Shown here one piece after another: positions 26,563 through 35,665 of a DNA stretch of 58,739 nt. The notes beneath the pieces were generated by a model. It searched no databases and had not been told where the DNA came from. It saw only the letters and a program-made list of their open reading frames with translations. The DNA lies in assembly GCA_964428895.1 (NCBI GenBank), contig CAYRZU010000011.1, positions 1-58,739 of the forward strand, given 5' to 3'. The position numbers were made by a program, and so were the translations under genes. Position 1 is the stretch's first letter. Every line of letters starts with the position of its first letter. Source of the DNA: HyVt-337 sp964428895 (GTDB lineage Bacteria > Planctomycetota > Phycisphaerae > SM23-33).

Positions 26563-26599
26563 CGCAAGCCTCGGACTCCGCTACCGACAACGTCGGTCG

Positions 26600-26860
26600 C
26601 TAGCGCTTCTTGACCGCAATGCCGTTCTTAATCAGCATATTGCGAACGGTATCGCTGGGCTGCGCGCCGACGCCCAGCCAGTATTCAATCCGTTCGCGCT
26701 GCAGCGACAATTGCTTGTCGTTGTCTTTGGTGTTCGGATCGTACCAGCCGAGTTCCTCGATCACGCGGCCGTCGCGCGGCGTGCGTGTGTCCATCGCACA
26801 CAGACGGAAGAAGCTCCGGTGTGTCCGGCCCATTCGTTTTAGCCGTAGCTTGACTGCCAA
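26600..26860 (-). CDS. rpsP: 30S ribosomal protein S16
   Basis: The protein has 86 residues if the TTG near 26860 is used, giving AVKLRLKRMGR as the N-terminus, which matches the family start. A GGAG ribosome site sits about six bases upstream of that TTG. An alternative TTG four codons earlier (26872) lacks a good site. The RLCAMDTRTPRDGRVIEELGWYDP segment is split over the usual S16 core. It is the first gene of its operon, with a clear promoter at 26952-26979. Confidence 0.93.
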   Translation of the reverse strand: MAVKLRLKRMGRTHRSFFRLCAMDTRTPRDGRVIEELGWYDPNTKDNDKQLSLQRERIEYWLGVGAQPSDTVRNMLIKNGIAVKKR

Positions 26861-26951
26861 AATGCGCTCCAACTTGCCCGCCAGAGACGTCGGTCGACCT
26901 CATTTGGCCAGGCACAGGTACCTTGTCTTTTTCAAATCGTGAGAATCGAAG

Positions 26952-26979
26952 ATTTTAGCAGGCCTGGCGCGCCTTGCAA
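26952..26979 (-). promoter_or_regulatory. Probable promoter of the rpsP-trmD-rplS operon
   Basis: On the minus strand: TTGCAA (26979-26974), 16 bases, TAAAAT (26957-26952). Transcription should start near 26945, giving a leader of about 80 bases before S16. The same TTGCAA/16-base pattern is seen in front of galE. Confidence 0.65.
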
Positions 26980-27011
26980 GGGATTTTCCCCTCGATCTGC
27001 CCCCTTCAGCT

Positions 27012-27362
27012 CTAGTCGGCCGGATTGTCTTGTTCGGGCGAATCGGGAATGATTAGTTGTTGGCCCGGGCGCAGGCGGGCTTGGTGGACTTCGGGGTTGG
27101 CTTCGGCGATAGGTCGCCACAAGTCTCCGTTGCCGTAGACCTTCTCGGCGATATCGAAGAACGTCTTGTCCTCAGACGTGACCACGTAGATGCCCAGTTC
27201 CAGGGCCGAGCTCCGCTGATCGCCCCCCATGCCCAGGGGGGCGGGCATGTCGCCGACTTGCGGGCGGCCGGACTTGGCGGTCTCTTGCGGGAGACAGCCC
27301 GTCAGGGCCGGAAGGGCGATGGTTGTCAGAAGCACGAGTATCAGGAGTAATGTTCGCCGCAT
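27012..27362 (-). CDS. Small LysM-domain lipoprotein
   Basis: The protein has 116 residues. It has a strong signal peptide and lipobox ALTGC (Cys22), so it should be lipid-anchored. A single LysM module covers roughly residues 57-107 (YVVTSEDKTFFDIAEKVYG, then WRPIAEANP and LRPGQQLIIP). LysM domains bind peptidoglycan, so the protein may tie the outer membrane or inner membrane to the wall. It is the last gene of the mla-rnf-que run, 27 bases after queD. Confidence 0.85.
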   Translation of the reverse strand: MRRTLLLILVLLTTIALPALTGCLPQETAKSGRPQVGDMPAPLGMGGDQRSSALELGIYVVTSEDKTFFDIAEKVYGNGDLWRPIAEANPEVHQARLRPGQQLIIPDSPEQDNPAD

Positions 27363-27389
27363 GGGTTGGCCTCCTTGCCAAGGGGTCCG

Positions 27390-27752
27390 TTAGCCGCGGA
27401 CCGTGCAGCGGGATGTCTGAGATTCCCATACTGTAATCGCGCAGAGGCCCGGGAGCTGCGGTTTGACCAGGTCCCACAGGTATTGGCCGAGCCGTTCGCT
27501 GGTGGAGTTTTCCAGGCCGGGCACGTCGTTGAGCATGCGGTGGTCCAGTTGGCCGTCGAGGATTTCGCCGACGATGCGCTTGATGTCACCGAAGTCGACC
27601 ACCCAGCCGGTGTGCGGGTCGGGCTGGCCGCTTACGTGAACGTCCACACGGTAGCTGTGCCCGTGGACGCGCTTGCACTTGTGACCGTGGGGGACATTGG
27701 GCAGCGAGTGGGCCGCCTCGAAGTAGAACGTTTTGACCAGCTCGTATTCCAT
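27390..27752 (-). CDS. queD: 6-carboxytetrahydropterin synthase (QueD family)
   Basis: The protein has 120 residues starting MEYELVKTFYFEAAHSL. The zinc histidines lie in AAHSL and VHGHSY, with the active-site cysteine in HKCKRVHGHSY. DFGDIK and LDHRMLND are family motifs. It converts dihydroneopterin triphosphate on the route to queuosine. The queE gene ends 4 bases upstream, so the two steps are coupled. The queC and queF genes are not in the window. A PTPS for tetrahydrobiopterin is less likely given queE. Confidence 0.92.
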   Translation of the reverse strand: MEYELVKTFYFEAAHSLPNVPHGHKCKRVHGHSYRVDVHVSGQPDPHTGWVVDFGDIKRIVGEILDGQLDHRMLNDVPGLENSTSERLGQYLWDLVKPQLPGLCAITVWESQTSRCTVRG

Positions 27753-27756
27753 CGTC

Positions 27757-28395
27757 TCAGACTCCGCGGTCTCGGTCGGGCCAGACCACTTTGTGTAACT
27801 GTACCCCCAGCCGCACGTCCAGGTCATCGGCCAGAATCCACTCGGCCAACTCGCTGGCCGGCAAGTTGTCCCAGACCGGAGAGAGAATCACGTCGCAGCG
27901 ATGCGTCAGGCCGTGCTCGGCGACGAGGCGCCGGGCGAACTCGTAGTCGGCCCGATCGGCGATGACGAACTTGACCTCGTCGGTGCGGCCCAGATGGTCG
28001 AGGTTGGCCCAGTAGGTCTCCTGGGCGGCTTGGCTGGACGGGCACTTGACGTCGATGATTCGCCGAACGCGCTGATCGACAGCGGCAGTGTCGAGGGTGC
28101 CGTTGGTTTCCAGCATAGTCTCGTAGTCGGCTTCGCAGAGCCGTTCCAGCAGTTGCGGGGTCGCTTCCTGGCAAAGCGGCTCGCCACCGGTGACCAAGAC
28201 GCGCCGCCCGCCAAGCTCGCCCACGCGGCGGACAATGTCCTCGATACTCATCGGCTCACCTTCGAGCCAAGCATGCGTCGTATCGCACCACTGGCAGCGC
28301 AGGTTGCAGCCGGTTAGGCGAACCAGTACACACGGATAACCCGCCCGAGAGGACTCACCTTGGACGCTACGGAAAATCTCATTGACGACCAGCAT
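27757..28395 (-). CDS. queE: 7-carboxy-7-deazaguanine synthase
   Basis: This 212-residue radical SAM enzyme performs the ring contraction that gives the 7-deazaguanine core of queuosine. The cluster motif CNLRCQWC near residue 31 holds three cysteines. The substrate region FRSVQGES and the SAM motif VTGGEPL are present. The start used is ATG 28395 (MLVVNEIF); a GTG three codons earlier is an alternative. It follows rnfD by 70 bases. Confidence 0.92.
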   Translation of the reverse strand: MLVVNEIFRSVQGESSRAGYPCVLVRLTGCNLRCQWCDTTHAWLEGEPMSIEDIVRRVGELGGRRVLVTGGEPLCQEATPQLLERLCEADYETMLETNGTLDTAAVDQRVRRIIDVKCPSSQAAQETYWANLDHLGRTDEVKFVIADRADYEFARRLVAEHGLTHRCDVILSPVWDNLPASELAEWILADDLDVRLGVQLHKVVWPDRDRGV

Positions 28396-28465
28396 TGTAT
28401 TCACGGCACCATTGTACCGCCCGGCTCGCCGCAGGACGATGGCCCGATTGCGTGAGGTCGGCCGG

Positions 28466-29716
28466 CTATCGCCAGCGTAGCCGCTCCAGGAGAGGCCAGC
28501 GCGGCCGGCCGAGCACTCGCGGCCGCCAGACACGGTCGATAGTCTGGGTGAACGAGTTCATGATCAATACGGCGACAAAGCAGGGCACGGGCACGCTGGT
28601 GTAGAGGCGCAGCAGCATGGCCAGGATGCCGATCCCGGCGCCGAAGATGATCTGACCGTCTCGGGTCGCTGGGCGCGTGGTCATTTCTGTTGCCAGGAAG
28701 AACGCCGTCAGCATCAGCCCACCGGTCCCCACCTGATAGGCGACGTAGATGATGCCCGCATCCAGCCCTTCCAGCACGACCGGCCACCAAGCGGAATAGG
28801 GGCGCAAGCCCATTAGCTGCACCGGCGCAACGGCGGCGGTTATCGCTGCCGAGAGGACGATGGCGGCCGGCAACTGCCATCGGACGAAATTGCGGTAGAC
28901 CAGGTATAGGCCTGCAATGACAATCAAGACGGCCGAGGTCTCCCCGATGGCTCCCGGGATTGCGCCGGTCAGCGCGTTCGGCAGAGACGGCATGTCCATC
29001 AGCGCCACTTTCTGCGGATGCGGCGCGCCGACTTGACTGCGGGCGATGGCCGTAAACTGGGCTTTGCCGCGTGTCAGGGCCGCGAGGGTTGTCTCCGGAC
29101 GCGTCACGAGAAAGGCATCGACGCGAATCGGCGCGGCGCGCCCGCGCCACTCGCGGAACTCATCCACGTATCGATAGCGGCTGAGGTCGCCGATGAAGAC
29201 TTTGTGCTGACTCAGGATGGGCCAGGCGTTCGGGTGAGCATCGGCGGGACCTCGGGCCAGCAAGGGCAGCATGACCGCAATGGCGACCCGACCGATCAGG
29301 GCGGGGTGCCATACGAAATGGCCTACCCCGCCGAAGATGCCCTTGCCTACGACAATGGCGAAGACGGCGCCGATAATCACCGCGTACCACGGGGCGAACG
29401 GAGGCAGTGTCAGCGCCAGCAAGAGGCCCGTCAGGACCGCATGGGTTCGGCCCAGCAACGCCGGGGTCCGAGTGATGCGGTAGTACATCCATTCGATCAC
29501 CACGCAACTGCCGACCGACAACGCCGCCACATAGGCCGCTCGCCACCCGAAGAAGCATGTTCCCATGAGAAGCGGCACACAGGCGGCGTAGATGGTGGCT
29601 AAGAAGATGGTCCGGGTGGCTTCGGGCGCCCGGACGAACGGCGCCCGAGGAGCCGGCAGGCGATGATAGAAGCCCGGATCCTCAATCACGTGAGAGGGGG
29701 TGGGTTCAGCGGTCAC
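28466..29716 (-). CDS. rnfD: RnfD/NqrB-like membrane subunit
   Basis: The protein has 416 residues beginning at GTG 29716, whose GTGA overlaps the rnfC stop. About ten membrane segments are visible, along with conserved loops MYYRITRTPALLGRTHA, GGVGHFVWHPAL and IPGAIGETSAVL. RnfD carries part of the redox-driven ion pump with covalent FMN on a Ser-Gly-Ala-Thr type site. I do not see that motif: the corresponding area reads LVTRPETTLAAL. Only rnfC is next to it; rnfG, rnfE, rnfA and rnfB are not in the window. It could belong to a split Rnf complex or act as a reduced two-subunit module. Confidence 0.85.
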   Translation of the reverse strand: MTAEPTPSHVIEDPGFYHRLPAPRAPFVRAPEATRTIFLATIYAACVPLLMGTCFFGWRAAYVAALSVGSCVVIEWMYYRITRTPALLGRTHAVLTGLLLALTLPPFAPWYAVIIGAVFAIVVGKGIFGGVGHFVWHPALIGRVAIAVMLPLLARGPADAHPNAWPILSQHKVFIGDLSRYRYVDEFREWRGRAAPIRVDAFLVTRPETTLAALTRGKAQFTAIARSQVGAPHPQKVALMDMPSLPNALTGAIPGAIGETSAVLIVIAGLYLVYRNFVRWQLPAAIVLSAAITAAVAPVQLMGLRPYSAWWPVVLEGLDAGIIYVAYQVGTGGLMLTAFFLATEMTTRPATRDGQIIFGAGIGILAMLLRLYTSVPVPCFVAVLIMNSFTQTIDRVWRPRVLGRPRWPLLERLRWR

Positions 29717-31077
29717 GGCTCGAGCCCTCCCTTCGCGGCGCCGCCGGGCCGTTCGGCGGGGGCGACGCCCACCCGATCCGCCGCCATCTGCAGAACCGCT
29801 CTTCGCAGGGCCTTGACTCGTTCGGCCAACGGCAGCCGCGCTGGGCAGACATATCCGCACACGCCGCAGCCCACACACGCCTCGGCGGCATGACGACGGG
29901 CCGAGACCAAGTCCACCAATTCGAATGCGTCATTGAGGGCGGCAACATTCAGCCGGGCCGGGCAGTGATCGGTGCACCACCCACATCGGATGCAGGCCCG
30001 GGGGCTCAGCAGTTCGGTGACCCCGAGGCCCAGAACGGCCTCGGTGGCGGGCGTGACCACCGCATGGGGCGTGCAGGATAGCCCGGTCATGGCGCCGCCG
30101 TGGACCAGCGAGGGGCTTGACAAGGCCGCCAGTTCGCTGCATCGCATGCCGAACGGCACCAGGTAGTTGTTGGCCGTAACGATCTGCGCTCCGGCAATGG
30201 TGACGGCCCGTGCGGTGGTGCGGTGTCCGTGGCGGAGCCAGCGGCACACCGCCAGGCAGGTATTGGCGTCGACCAGACCGGCTCCGACGTCCAGGCAACT
30301 GCCTTCGGGGGGCGCTTCCACGCCGGTGAGGATCTTCAGGAGGATTACGTCGGCGCCGGTGGGGTACTTATGAGGCAGCGAGACCAGTTGAACCCCGTAC
30401 CGTTCGGCTACGGGTTCCACGTGTCGATAGGCGTCGGTTCGCCGATGGTCAACAGCCAGGACCATCTGGTCGACTTCAATGGCTCGGCCTAGCAAGGCCA
30501 GACCCAGGATCACGTCGCGGCCGTTCTCGGCCAGTGTTCGGTGTGCGGAGGTCACATAGGGCTGATCCTCCATGACATTGGCGACAAGCAGTTGGCAGTT
30601 GCCGCGGTGGGCCCGGTCGACCCATGCGTCCAACGGGGCCACCGGTCGACGAAACAGGGGGATCTGCCCGTCCATCAACCGGGTGCGTAGTTCATCCGGT
30701 TGGAGGGCCAAGGCGCGATCGTCATCCGAACGGGGCAGGTCGGGCGCCGGTTCGAGGTCACTCAGTTCGATGGCCGGGACGGTGGTGAACTCACCGGCCC
30801 CGGCGACGTCGGCGGTGTCCGTCAGGGACGTAACCACCCCTCCGACGGGGGCGAAAATGTCCAGGCCGCTGCCTTCTCCGACGGCCAAGAGATGGCCCGC
30901 CGGTACGCGCTGTCCTTGGCGGACCACCGGGCTGGCCGCGGGGTGACGCCCGTACCCGAGCGGGACGTGCAATCGCTCCGGCAGGTGACACAGCCGGATC
31001 GGATTGTCAATCGTCTCTCGCTTTTCGTCCGGCAAGTCGATGCCGCCCGGAAAGTCACCATGTCGGCGCAGGAGCAT
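29713..31077 (-). CDS. rnfC: RnfC-like Fe-S electron-transport subunit
   Basis: The protein has 454 residues starting MLLRRHGDFPGGIDLP, the family's typical N-terminus with a lipoyl-like region (FAPVGGVVTSL). The NADH/FMN-binding middle part contains KYPTGADVILLK. Two [4Fe-4S] motifs follow: CIRCGWCTDHCP near residue 365 and CVGCGVCGYVCP near 405. In Rnf this peripheral subunit exchanges electrons with NADH. It is translationally coupled to rnfD and lies 51 bases after a PpiC-type lipoprotein gene. It is distinct from the PduS/RnfC2-type gene at 47636. Confidence 0.9.
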   Translation of the reverse strand: MLLRRHGDFPGGIDLPDEKRETIDNPIRLCHLPERLHVPLGYGRHPAASPVVRQGQRVPAGHLLAVGEGSGLDIFAPVGGVVTSLTDTADVAGAGEFTTVPAIELSDLEPAPDLPRSDDDRALALQPDELRTRLMDGQIPLFRRPVAPLDAWVDRAHRGNCQLLVANVMEDQPYVTSAHRTLAENGRDVILGLALLGRAIEVDQMVLAVDHRRTDAYRHVEPVAERYGVQLVSLPHKYPTGADVILLKILTGVEAPPEGSCLDVGAGLVDANTCLAVCRWLRHGHRTTARAVTIAGAQIVTANNYLVPFGMRCSELAALSSPSLVHGGAMTGLSCTPHAVVTPATEAVLGLGVTELLSPRACIRCGWCTDHCPARLNVAALNDAFELVDLVSARRHAAEACVGCGVCGYVCPARLPLAERVKALRRAVLQMAADRVGVAPAERPGGAAKGGLEP

Positions 31078-31128
31078 AGTCGGATGATAGTTCCCGCCCG
31101 TCGGGGAATCCACGCCCGACTGCGTTGG

Positions 31129-32112
31129 CTACGGCTGGGCCTGTCTGGCGGCCGCTTGTTTCCGAAGGATGGGGTCGGCGAATTCAATATCGGCGTTGCG
31201 TACGATGTCGCGGAAGATGACCTGGCGTAGGCGCTGAACCTGAGCTTCCCGGACGGCCTCTCGCAGTTGATCCTTGACCAGATCGAATTCGGCCTCTTCA
31301 GAGGGGAAGACCTTCACCAACTGCAGCAAGTGATAGTGCGTGCCCACTTGGATGGGTTGGCTGACTTCACCGACATCGGTGAGTACGACGGCGGCCTGGC
31401 GGATAGCGGGGGGTACGTCGACGGATTTGTAGCTGATGGGGGGCAGGAGCCCATCATTCTGCTTGGAGGGGTTCTCCGAGAAGGACCGGACCAGATTCAC
31501 GAACTCATCGCCGTCCTCGAGCCGCATCTGCACCTGCTGGGCCGCGGCCAGGGACACCAACTCGATGTGTCGGACCTGCACGCGGCGCCCGTATTGCCGC
31601 TCGTATTCATCCTTCAGATCGTCGTCGGTCACGTTGACCTGATCGGCGGCCATTTTTCGAAGCAGGACCTGGCGTTCCATGCCCTCCATCCACTGTGCGC
31701 GGGAGAGCCCCCGCTCAGCCAGGAGGCGGTCAAGCAGTTGCTGACGCTGGGCGTCGTCGTCGAAGCCTTCGGGGGCCAGGCGCGCCATGGCCTGGTTGCT
31801 CTCGAGTTGAATGTCCTCTTCCGTGGCGGCGATGCCTTCGTTCTCGGCGTGTTGGGCGACGACCTCGTTCATGATCAGGTGCTGGGCGGTGGGCAGACCG
31901 AAGTTGGCCACCAGGATGGTGTGAAGCGCATCCATGTAGATGGGATGGCCGTTCACGGTAGCCATAACGGCGCTGTGGTCTTCGGTGGCGCCGGCGTTGG
32001 CGGGCCGGGCCGGCGTGATGGGCGTGTCGGCCTGTGGGTCGTTCCAGCCGCCGTCGGGATCACAACCGGCGACCGTCAAGACGGCCAGGAGGATGAAGGT
32101 AGGTATGCGCAT
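31129..32112 (-). CDS. PpiC/SurA-type peptidyl-prolyl isomerase lipoprotein
   Basis: The protein has 327 residues from ATG 32112 (MRIPTFILLAVL). The lipobox VAGC places the lipidated cysteine at residue 17. A SurA-like helical domain follows (MNEVVAQHAENEGI, then RLLAERGLSRAQW). A parvulin domain ends it (VRHIELVSLAAAQQ, FSENPSKQNDGLLPP, GTHYHLLQLVKV). It probably helps fold envelope proteins in the periplasm. It lies between mlaD and rnfC on the same strand and is similar in type to the larger parvulin at 5624-7446. Confidence 0.87.
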   Translation of the reverse strand: MRIPTFILLAVLTVAGCDPDGGWNDPQADTPITPARPANAGATEDHSAVMATVNGHPIYMDALHTILVANFGLPTAQHLIMNEVVAQHAENEGIAATEEDIQLESNQAMARLAPEGFDDDAQRQQLLDRLLAERGLSRAQWMEGMERQVLLRKMAADQVNVTDDDLKDEYERQYGRRVQVRHIELVSLAAAQQVQMRLEDGDEFVNLVRSFSENPSKQNDGLLPPISYKSVDVPPAIRQAAVVLTDVGEVSQPIQVGTHYHLLQLVKVFPSEEAEFDLVKDQLREAVREAQVQRLRQVIFRDIVRNADIEFADPILRKQAAARQAQP

Positions 32113-32179
32113 GGGTATGTCCTTCCGTGTTGGTTCGTTCCGTTGGACGTCAGGTCGGGGCATCCGTGCGTGGCCGCCT

Positions 32180-33076
32180 CTATTCGAGGCCGATGCGCAC
32201 GCCGTCTTCCTTCCATTGCTTAACCAGTTCGCGGATCTCCGCCATGAGATCCGCCATTTGCTCAGCCGTATCCACCAATTCCCGATAGAGTCGGTCGTCG
32301 GTAATCAATCGCCCGGCCGTGCCTTCGCCGGCTTCGATCTTCGCGCTGATTCGGTTCAAGGTCGTCATCAGTTGCGACAGGCGGTCGGCCGAATCGACCA
32401 TTCGATCGGCCAGGATATTGATGTGCTCGCCGGTGTCCGTGGCGGTTTCGGTGATTTCGCCGACGGACTGGCGGGCCTCGACCGCGAAACTGTGAAACTC
32501 GTCGAGGGTGCGATTGAGCCGAACGATTGCGCCCCGGAGGCCGGCTTCGGTGGGGGGTAAGTCCCCGGCGCCTGCCGGGCCGACCATTTCCACCAAGGCC
32601 TCGGCGGCGTCGGTCAGGTTGCGCAAAAGCGGACGGACTTCGGCCACGATGCCGGATTCCTTGATCGTGCCGTAGATCTCGTCGGCGTCCAGTTTCGGCC
32701 GGCCTGCCAGATCCTTCGGGTCCCCCTGCCTCAGTTCAACCCAGGACGACCCAAAGAAATTTGGCGTGACGTAACAGACCGCGTCCGGCGGCAGGGAGAT
32801 TCCGTGCTTGACCCGGGCCGTCATCTTGATGCCCTGGCTAGGGTCGCTCTGATCACGGAAACGGATGTTGCTGATGTAGCCGACGCGCATGCCTTGAATA
32901 TGCACGTTATCGCCGTCTTTGGCGCCGCCGGTGCTGTCGATGAGGATGTCGACCTCATAGCCGCCTTTGAACCCGCCGGGCAGGCTGGCGAACAGCAGAA
33001 TCATAATGGCGATTCCGGCCAACGCTCCCAGGACCGTCAGGCCCACCATGATATTTCGGAATTGTTCGGTCTTCAT
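32180..33076 (-). CDS. mlaD: MCE-family (MlaD-like) lipid-transport substrate-binding protein
   Basis: This 298-residue protein has one N-terminal membrane helix (about residues 9-30). An MCE domain follows (YEVDILIDSTGGAKDGDNVHIQGMRVG spans its start). A long helical C-terminal part may form the hexameric tunnel. MCE proteins carry phospholipids between the inner and outer membrane. The ATG overlaps the mlaF stop by 4 bases. The permease (mlaE) that normally completes the set is not adjacent. Confidence 0.88.
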   Translation of the reverse strand: MKTEQFRNIMVGLTVLGALAGIAIMILLFASLPGGFKGGYEVDILIDSTGGAKDGDNVHIQGMRVGYISNIRFRDQSDPSQGIKMTARVKHGISLPPDAVCYVTPNFFGSSWVELRQGDPKDLAGRPKLDADEIYGTIKESGIVAEVRPLLRNLTDAAEALVEMVGPAGAGDLPPTEAGLRGAIVRLNRTLDEFHSFAVEARQSVGEITETATDTGEHINILADRMVDSADRLSQLMTTLNRISAKIEAGEGTAGRLITDDRLYRELVDTAEQMADLMAEIRELVKQWKEDGVRIGLE

Positions 33077-33894
33077 GGGCGTCTCCCTAGGGCCGGTCCC
33101 TCGGCGATGCTGGAGAACTGTCCGTTCTGCAGTTCGGCCAGTTCCTCGGGGCTGGCTTGACCGTTGATAAATCGTGCCACGATGTCGTTATCGATGCGGT
33201 CCAGCTCTTCAGGCGTGCTGTCGGCAATCAACTGACCCTCGTGCAGCATGACGATACGGTCCCCGACCTTCCGGGCCGACGCCATGTCATGTGTGACGAC
33301 CAGGGCGGTCGTTCCGAGTGTCTGCTGAAGCCTGATGATCAGTTCGTTAATCAGGTCGGCCCGAATGGGGTCCAGCCCGGTCGTTGGTTCGTCGTAAAGA
33401 ATCAGTTCCGGCCCCAAGGCGACCGCCCGGGCCAGGGCCACGCGCTTTCGTTGGCCCCCGGAGAGCTCTTCGGGGAAGCGGCCCTGCAGGCCGTCGAGGC
33501 CCACCAGGGAGAGCACTTCGTGGCATCTCTGCTCACGCTGCTGGGGTGTGCCCACGTCGTGTTCGATCAGAGGAAAGGTGATGTTTTCCTTGACCGTCAT
33601 GGAGTCAAACAGGGCGCCTCCCTGGAACAGGAACCCCATCCGCCGTCGGACGCGGACCAGCCCGTTCTCGGGCAAAGCCGATATCTCGTGGCGGCGGAAG
33701 AACACTTGTCCTCGATCGGGCTTGAGCAGCCCCACCACGTGTTTCAACAGGACACTCTTGCCGCAGCCGGACGGGCCGATCACGACCGTGGTCTGTCCGC
33801 GAGCGATCTGAAGGTCCACGCCGCGCAAGACCGGAAGGCCGTCAAAGGTCTTATGGACGTTGATCAATCGGATGATGGGATCGTCTTGCGGCAT
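33073..33894 (-). CDS. mlaF: ABC transporter ATP-binding protein, MlaF type
   Basis: This 273-residue ABC ATPase has Walker A IGPSGCGKSVL, signature LSGGQRKRVALARA and Walker B LILYDEPTTGLDP. The GLDP turn and the FLFQGGALFDSMTV Q-loop are typical of MlaF, the motor of phospholipid trafficking. A C-terminal extension ends RFINGQASPEEL. It is the first gene of the minus-strand run, divergent from zwf across 234 bases. I could not identify a confident promoter there. Confidence 0.9.
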   Translation of the reverse strand: MPQDDPIIRLINVHKTFDGLPVLRGVDLQIARGQTTVVIGPSGCGKSVLLKHVVGLLKPDRGQVFFRRHEISALPENGLVRVRRRMGFLFQGGALFDSMTVKENITFPLIEHDVGTPQQREQRCHEVLSLVGLDGLQGRFPEELSGGQRKRVALARAVALGPELILYDEPTTGLDPIRADLINELIIRLQQTLGTTALVVTHDMASARKVGDRIVMLHEGQLIADSTPEELDRIDNDIVARFINGQASPEELAELQNGQFSSIAEGPALGRRP

Positions 33895-34128
33895 GGTATT
33901 CGTGCGAATCTCGGCTGGGCCGCGGGCCGCCGCCGAGCCGGGACGATGATACAGACCCCGGGCCGTTACGCCAACTATACTGTTTGCTCTAGCCGTTCAC
34001 GAGGCGCTCCCGGCGCCGGTCGGGTCGGCGGGCGTCGCATCGCTGAGTTGATATCCTCCTGGCTGCGGCCGGTTGGCATGACTAGAATGATCCAACAACG
34101 ACTGTTGCTTCGAGGAATTACGGTCCCC

Positions 34129-35652
34129 ATGTCGCCAAGTGCAATTCCAACTTTCGGCACCGGCCTGAAACCGGCGCCGCCGTGTGTGTTTGTGCTATTC
34201 GGGGCGACCGGCGATCTGGCGGCCCGGAAGATTGCGCCGGCCCTTTACAACCTGGCGCGGCGCGACTTGCTGGCGGAGACCATGGCCGTTCTCGGGGTCG
34301 CCCGGCGTGAGAAGACCGATCATGAATTCCGCGAGGAGATGGCCGAGGCCATTCGATCTCATTCGGCCGAGCCTGTTGACGAGGCGTTGTTGGCCGCTTT
34401 CCTTAAGCGGTGGCACTACCACGTGACCCACGTCGACGCCGCCGAAGAGTACCGATCACTCGCCGACCGGCTGGCGGAATTGGACACCCAGACCGATACC
34501 GGCGGCAGTCGCCTGTACTACCTGGCGACCCTCCCGGCCCATTTCGGCGTGGCCGCGGGCAACTTGGCTTCGGCCGGCTTGAATCGGCCCACCCACCCCG
34601 ATGGGTTCGTCCGCATCGTTCTGGAAAAGCCCTTCGGTTCGGACCTGCCCAGCGCCCGTTGCCTCAACGAGCAGATCGCCGAAGGCTTCTCCGAATCGCA
34701 GGTCTTTCGGATCGACCATTACCTGGGCAAAGAGACGGTTCAGAACATTCTGGTCCTTCGGTTCGCCAACGCCATTTTCGATCCCCTGTTGAATCGGCAG
34801 TACGTGGACCACGTCCAGATTACCGCCGCCGAGCCGGTAGGCATGGAGGGCCGTCGCGGGCCCTACTACGAGACGGCCGGCGCCCTGCGGGACATGGTCC
34901 AGAACCACCTGTTGCAGGTGTTGGCTCTGACCGCGATGGAGCCGCCCGCCCACCAAGATCCCGAGAGCATTCGCGATGAGAAGGTCAAGGTCTTGCGGGC
35001 GCTCTCGCTCCTGACGCCGGACGAGGTGGCCACCCACACCGCTCGCGGCCAATACCTCGGCGACGAAGATCACCCGGCGTACCGTCAAGAGCAGGGGGTG
35101 GCGGCGGATTCTTCGGTGGAGACATTTGCGGCTCTGCGATTGAACGTTGGAACGTGGCGGTGGTCGGACGTACCTTTTGTCGTTCGCACGGGCAAGCGAT
35201 TGGCCGAGAAGGTCACGCAGGTGACGTTCGTGTTCAAACGCGAGCCACTGAAGCTATTCGAAGATGCCGATTGCGCCATGCGTGGGGCCAATCGGCTCGT
35301 GATCCGCATGGCCCCTGACGAGCGAATCACGTTGGTCTGCGACGCAAAGGTCCCCGGCATGCGGATGCTGTTTCGGCCGGTCCGAATGGACTTCAGCTAC
35401 GGGTCGACGTTCGAATCGGCCTCGCCGGAGGCCTACGAGTACTTGCTGCTCGACGCGATCGCGGGCAACCCAACGCTGTTCATCCGTAGCGACGAGGTCG
35501 AAGCCGCCTGGCGGGTCATCGACAGCATCCGGGCCGGGTGGCAGGTGACGGGACAGCCGCCGCTGGAGACCTACGAGGGAGGCAGTTGGGGGCCGGAACA
35601 GGCCAATACGCTACTTGGCGATCCTTACGCAAGTTGGTATGACATGCCCTAG
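34129..35652 (+). CDS. zwf: Glucose-6-phosphate 1-dehydrogenase
   Basis: The protein has 507 residues from ATG 34129, close to the usual length. The NADP-binding motif FGATGDLA and the active-site segment RIDHYLGKETVQN are intact, as are EKPFGSDL and the C-terminal YEYLLLDAI. It oxidises glucose 6-phosphate to 6-phosphogluconolactone, making NADPH. The reading frame remains open far upstream (to 33157), but that stretch is antisense to mlaF and is not part of this protein. It is followed by pgl 13 bases on, so the two form an operon. Confidence 0.96.
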   Translation: MSPSAIPTFGTGLKPAPPCVFVLFGATGDLAARKIAPALYNLARRDLLAETMAVLGVARREKTDHEFREEMAEAIRSHSAEPVDEALLAAFLKRWHYHVTHVDAAEEYRSLADRLAELDTQTDTGGSRLYYLATLPAHFGVAAGNLASAGLNRPTHPDGFVRIVLEKPFGSDLPSARCLNEQIAEGFSESQVFRIDHYLGKETVQNILVLRFANAIFDPLLNRQYVDHVQITAAEPVGMEGRRGPYYETAGALRDMVQNHLLQVLALTAMEPPAHQDPESIRDEKVKVLRALSLLTPDEVATHTARGQYLGDEDHPAYRQEQGVAADSSVETFAALRLNVGTWRWSDVPFVVRTGKRLAEKVTQVTFVFKREPLKLFEDADCAMRGANRLVIRMAPDERITLVCDAKVPGMRMLFRPVRMDFSYGSTFESASPEAYEYLLLDAIAGNPTLFIRSDEVEAAWRVIDSIRAGWQVTGQPPLETYEGGSWGPEQANTLLGDPYASWYDMP

Positions 35653-35665
35653 ACGAAAGGGGCCC

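Noticed and set aside
33157..34128. Long open frame extending zwf upstream by 324 codons
   Set aside because: It is antisense to mlaF, lacks any domain, and the G6PDH family start fits ATG 34129.
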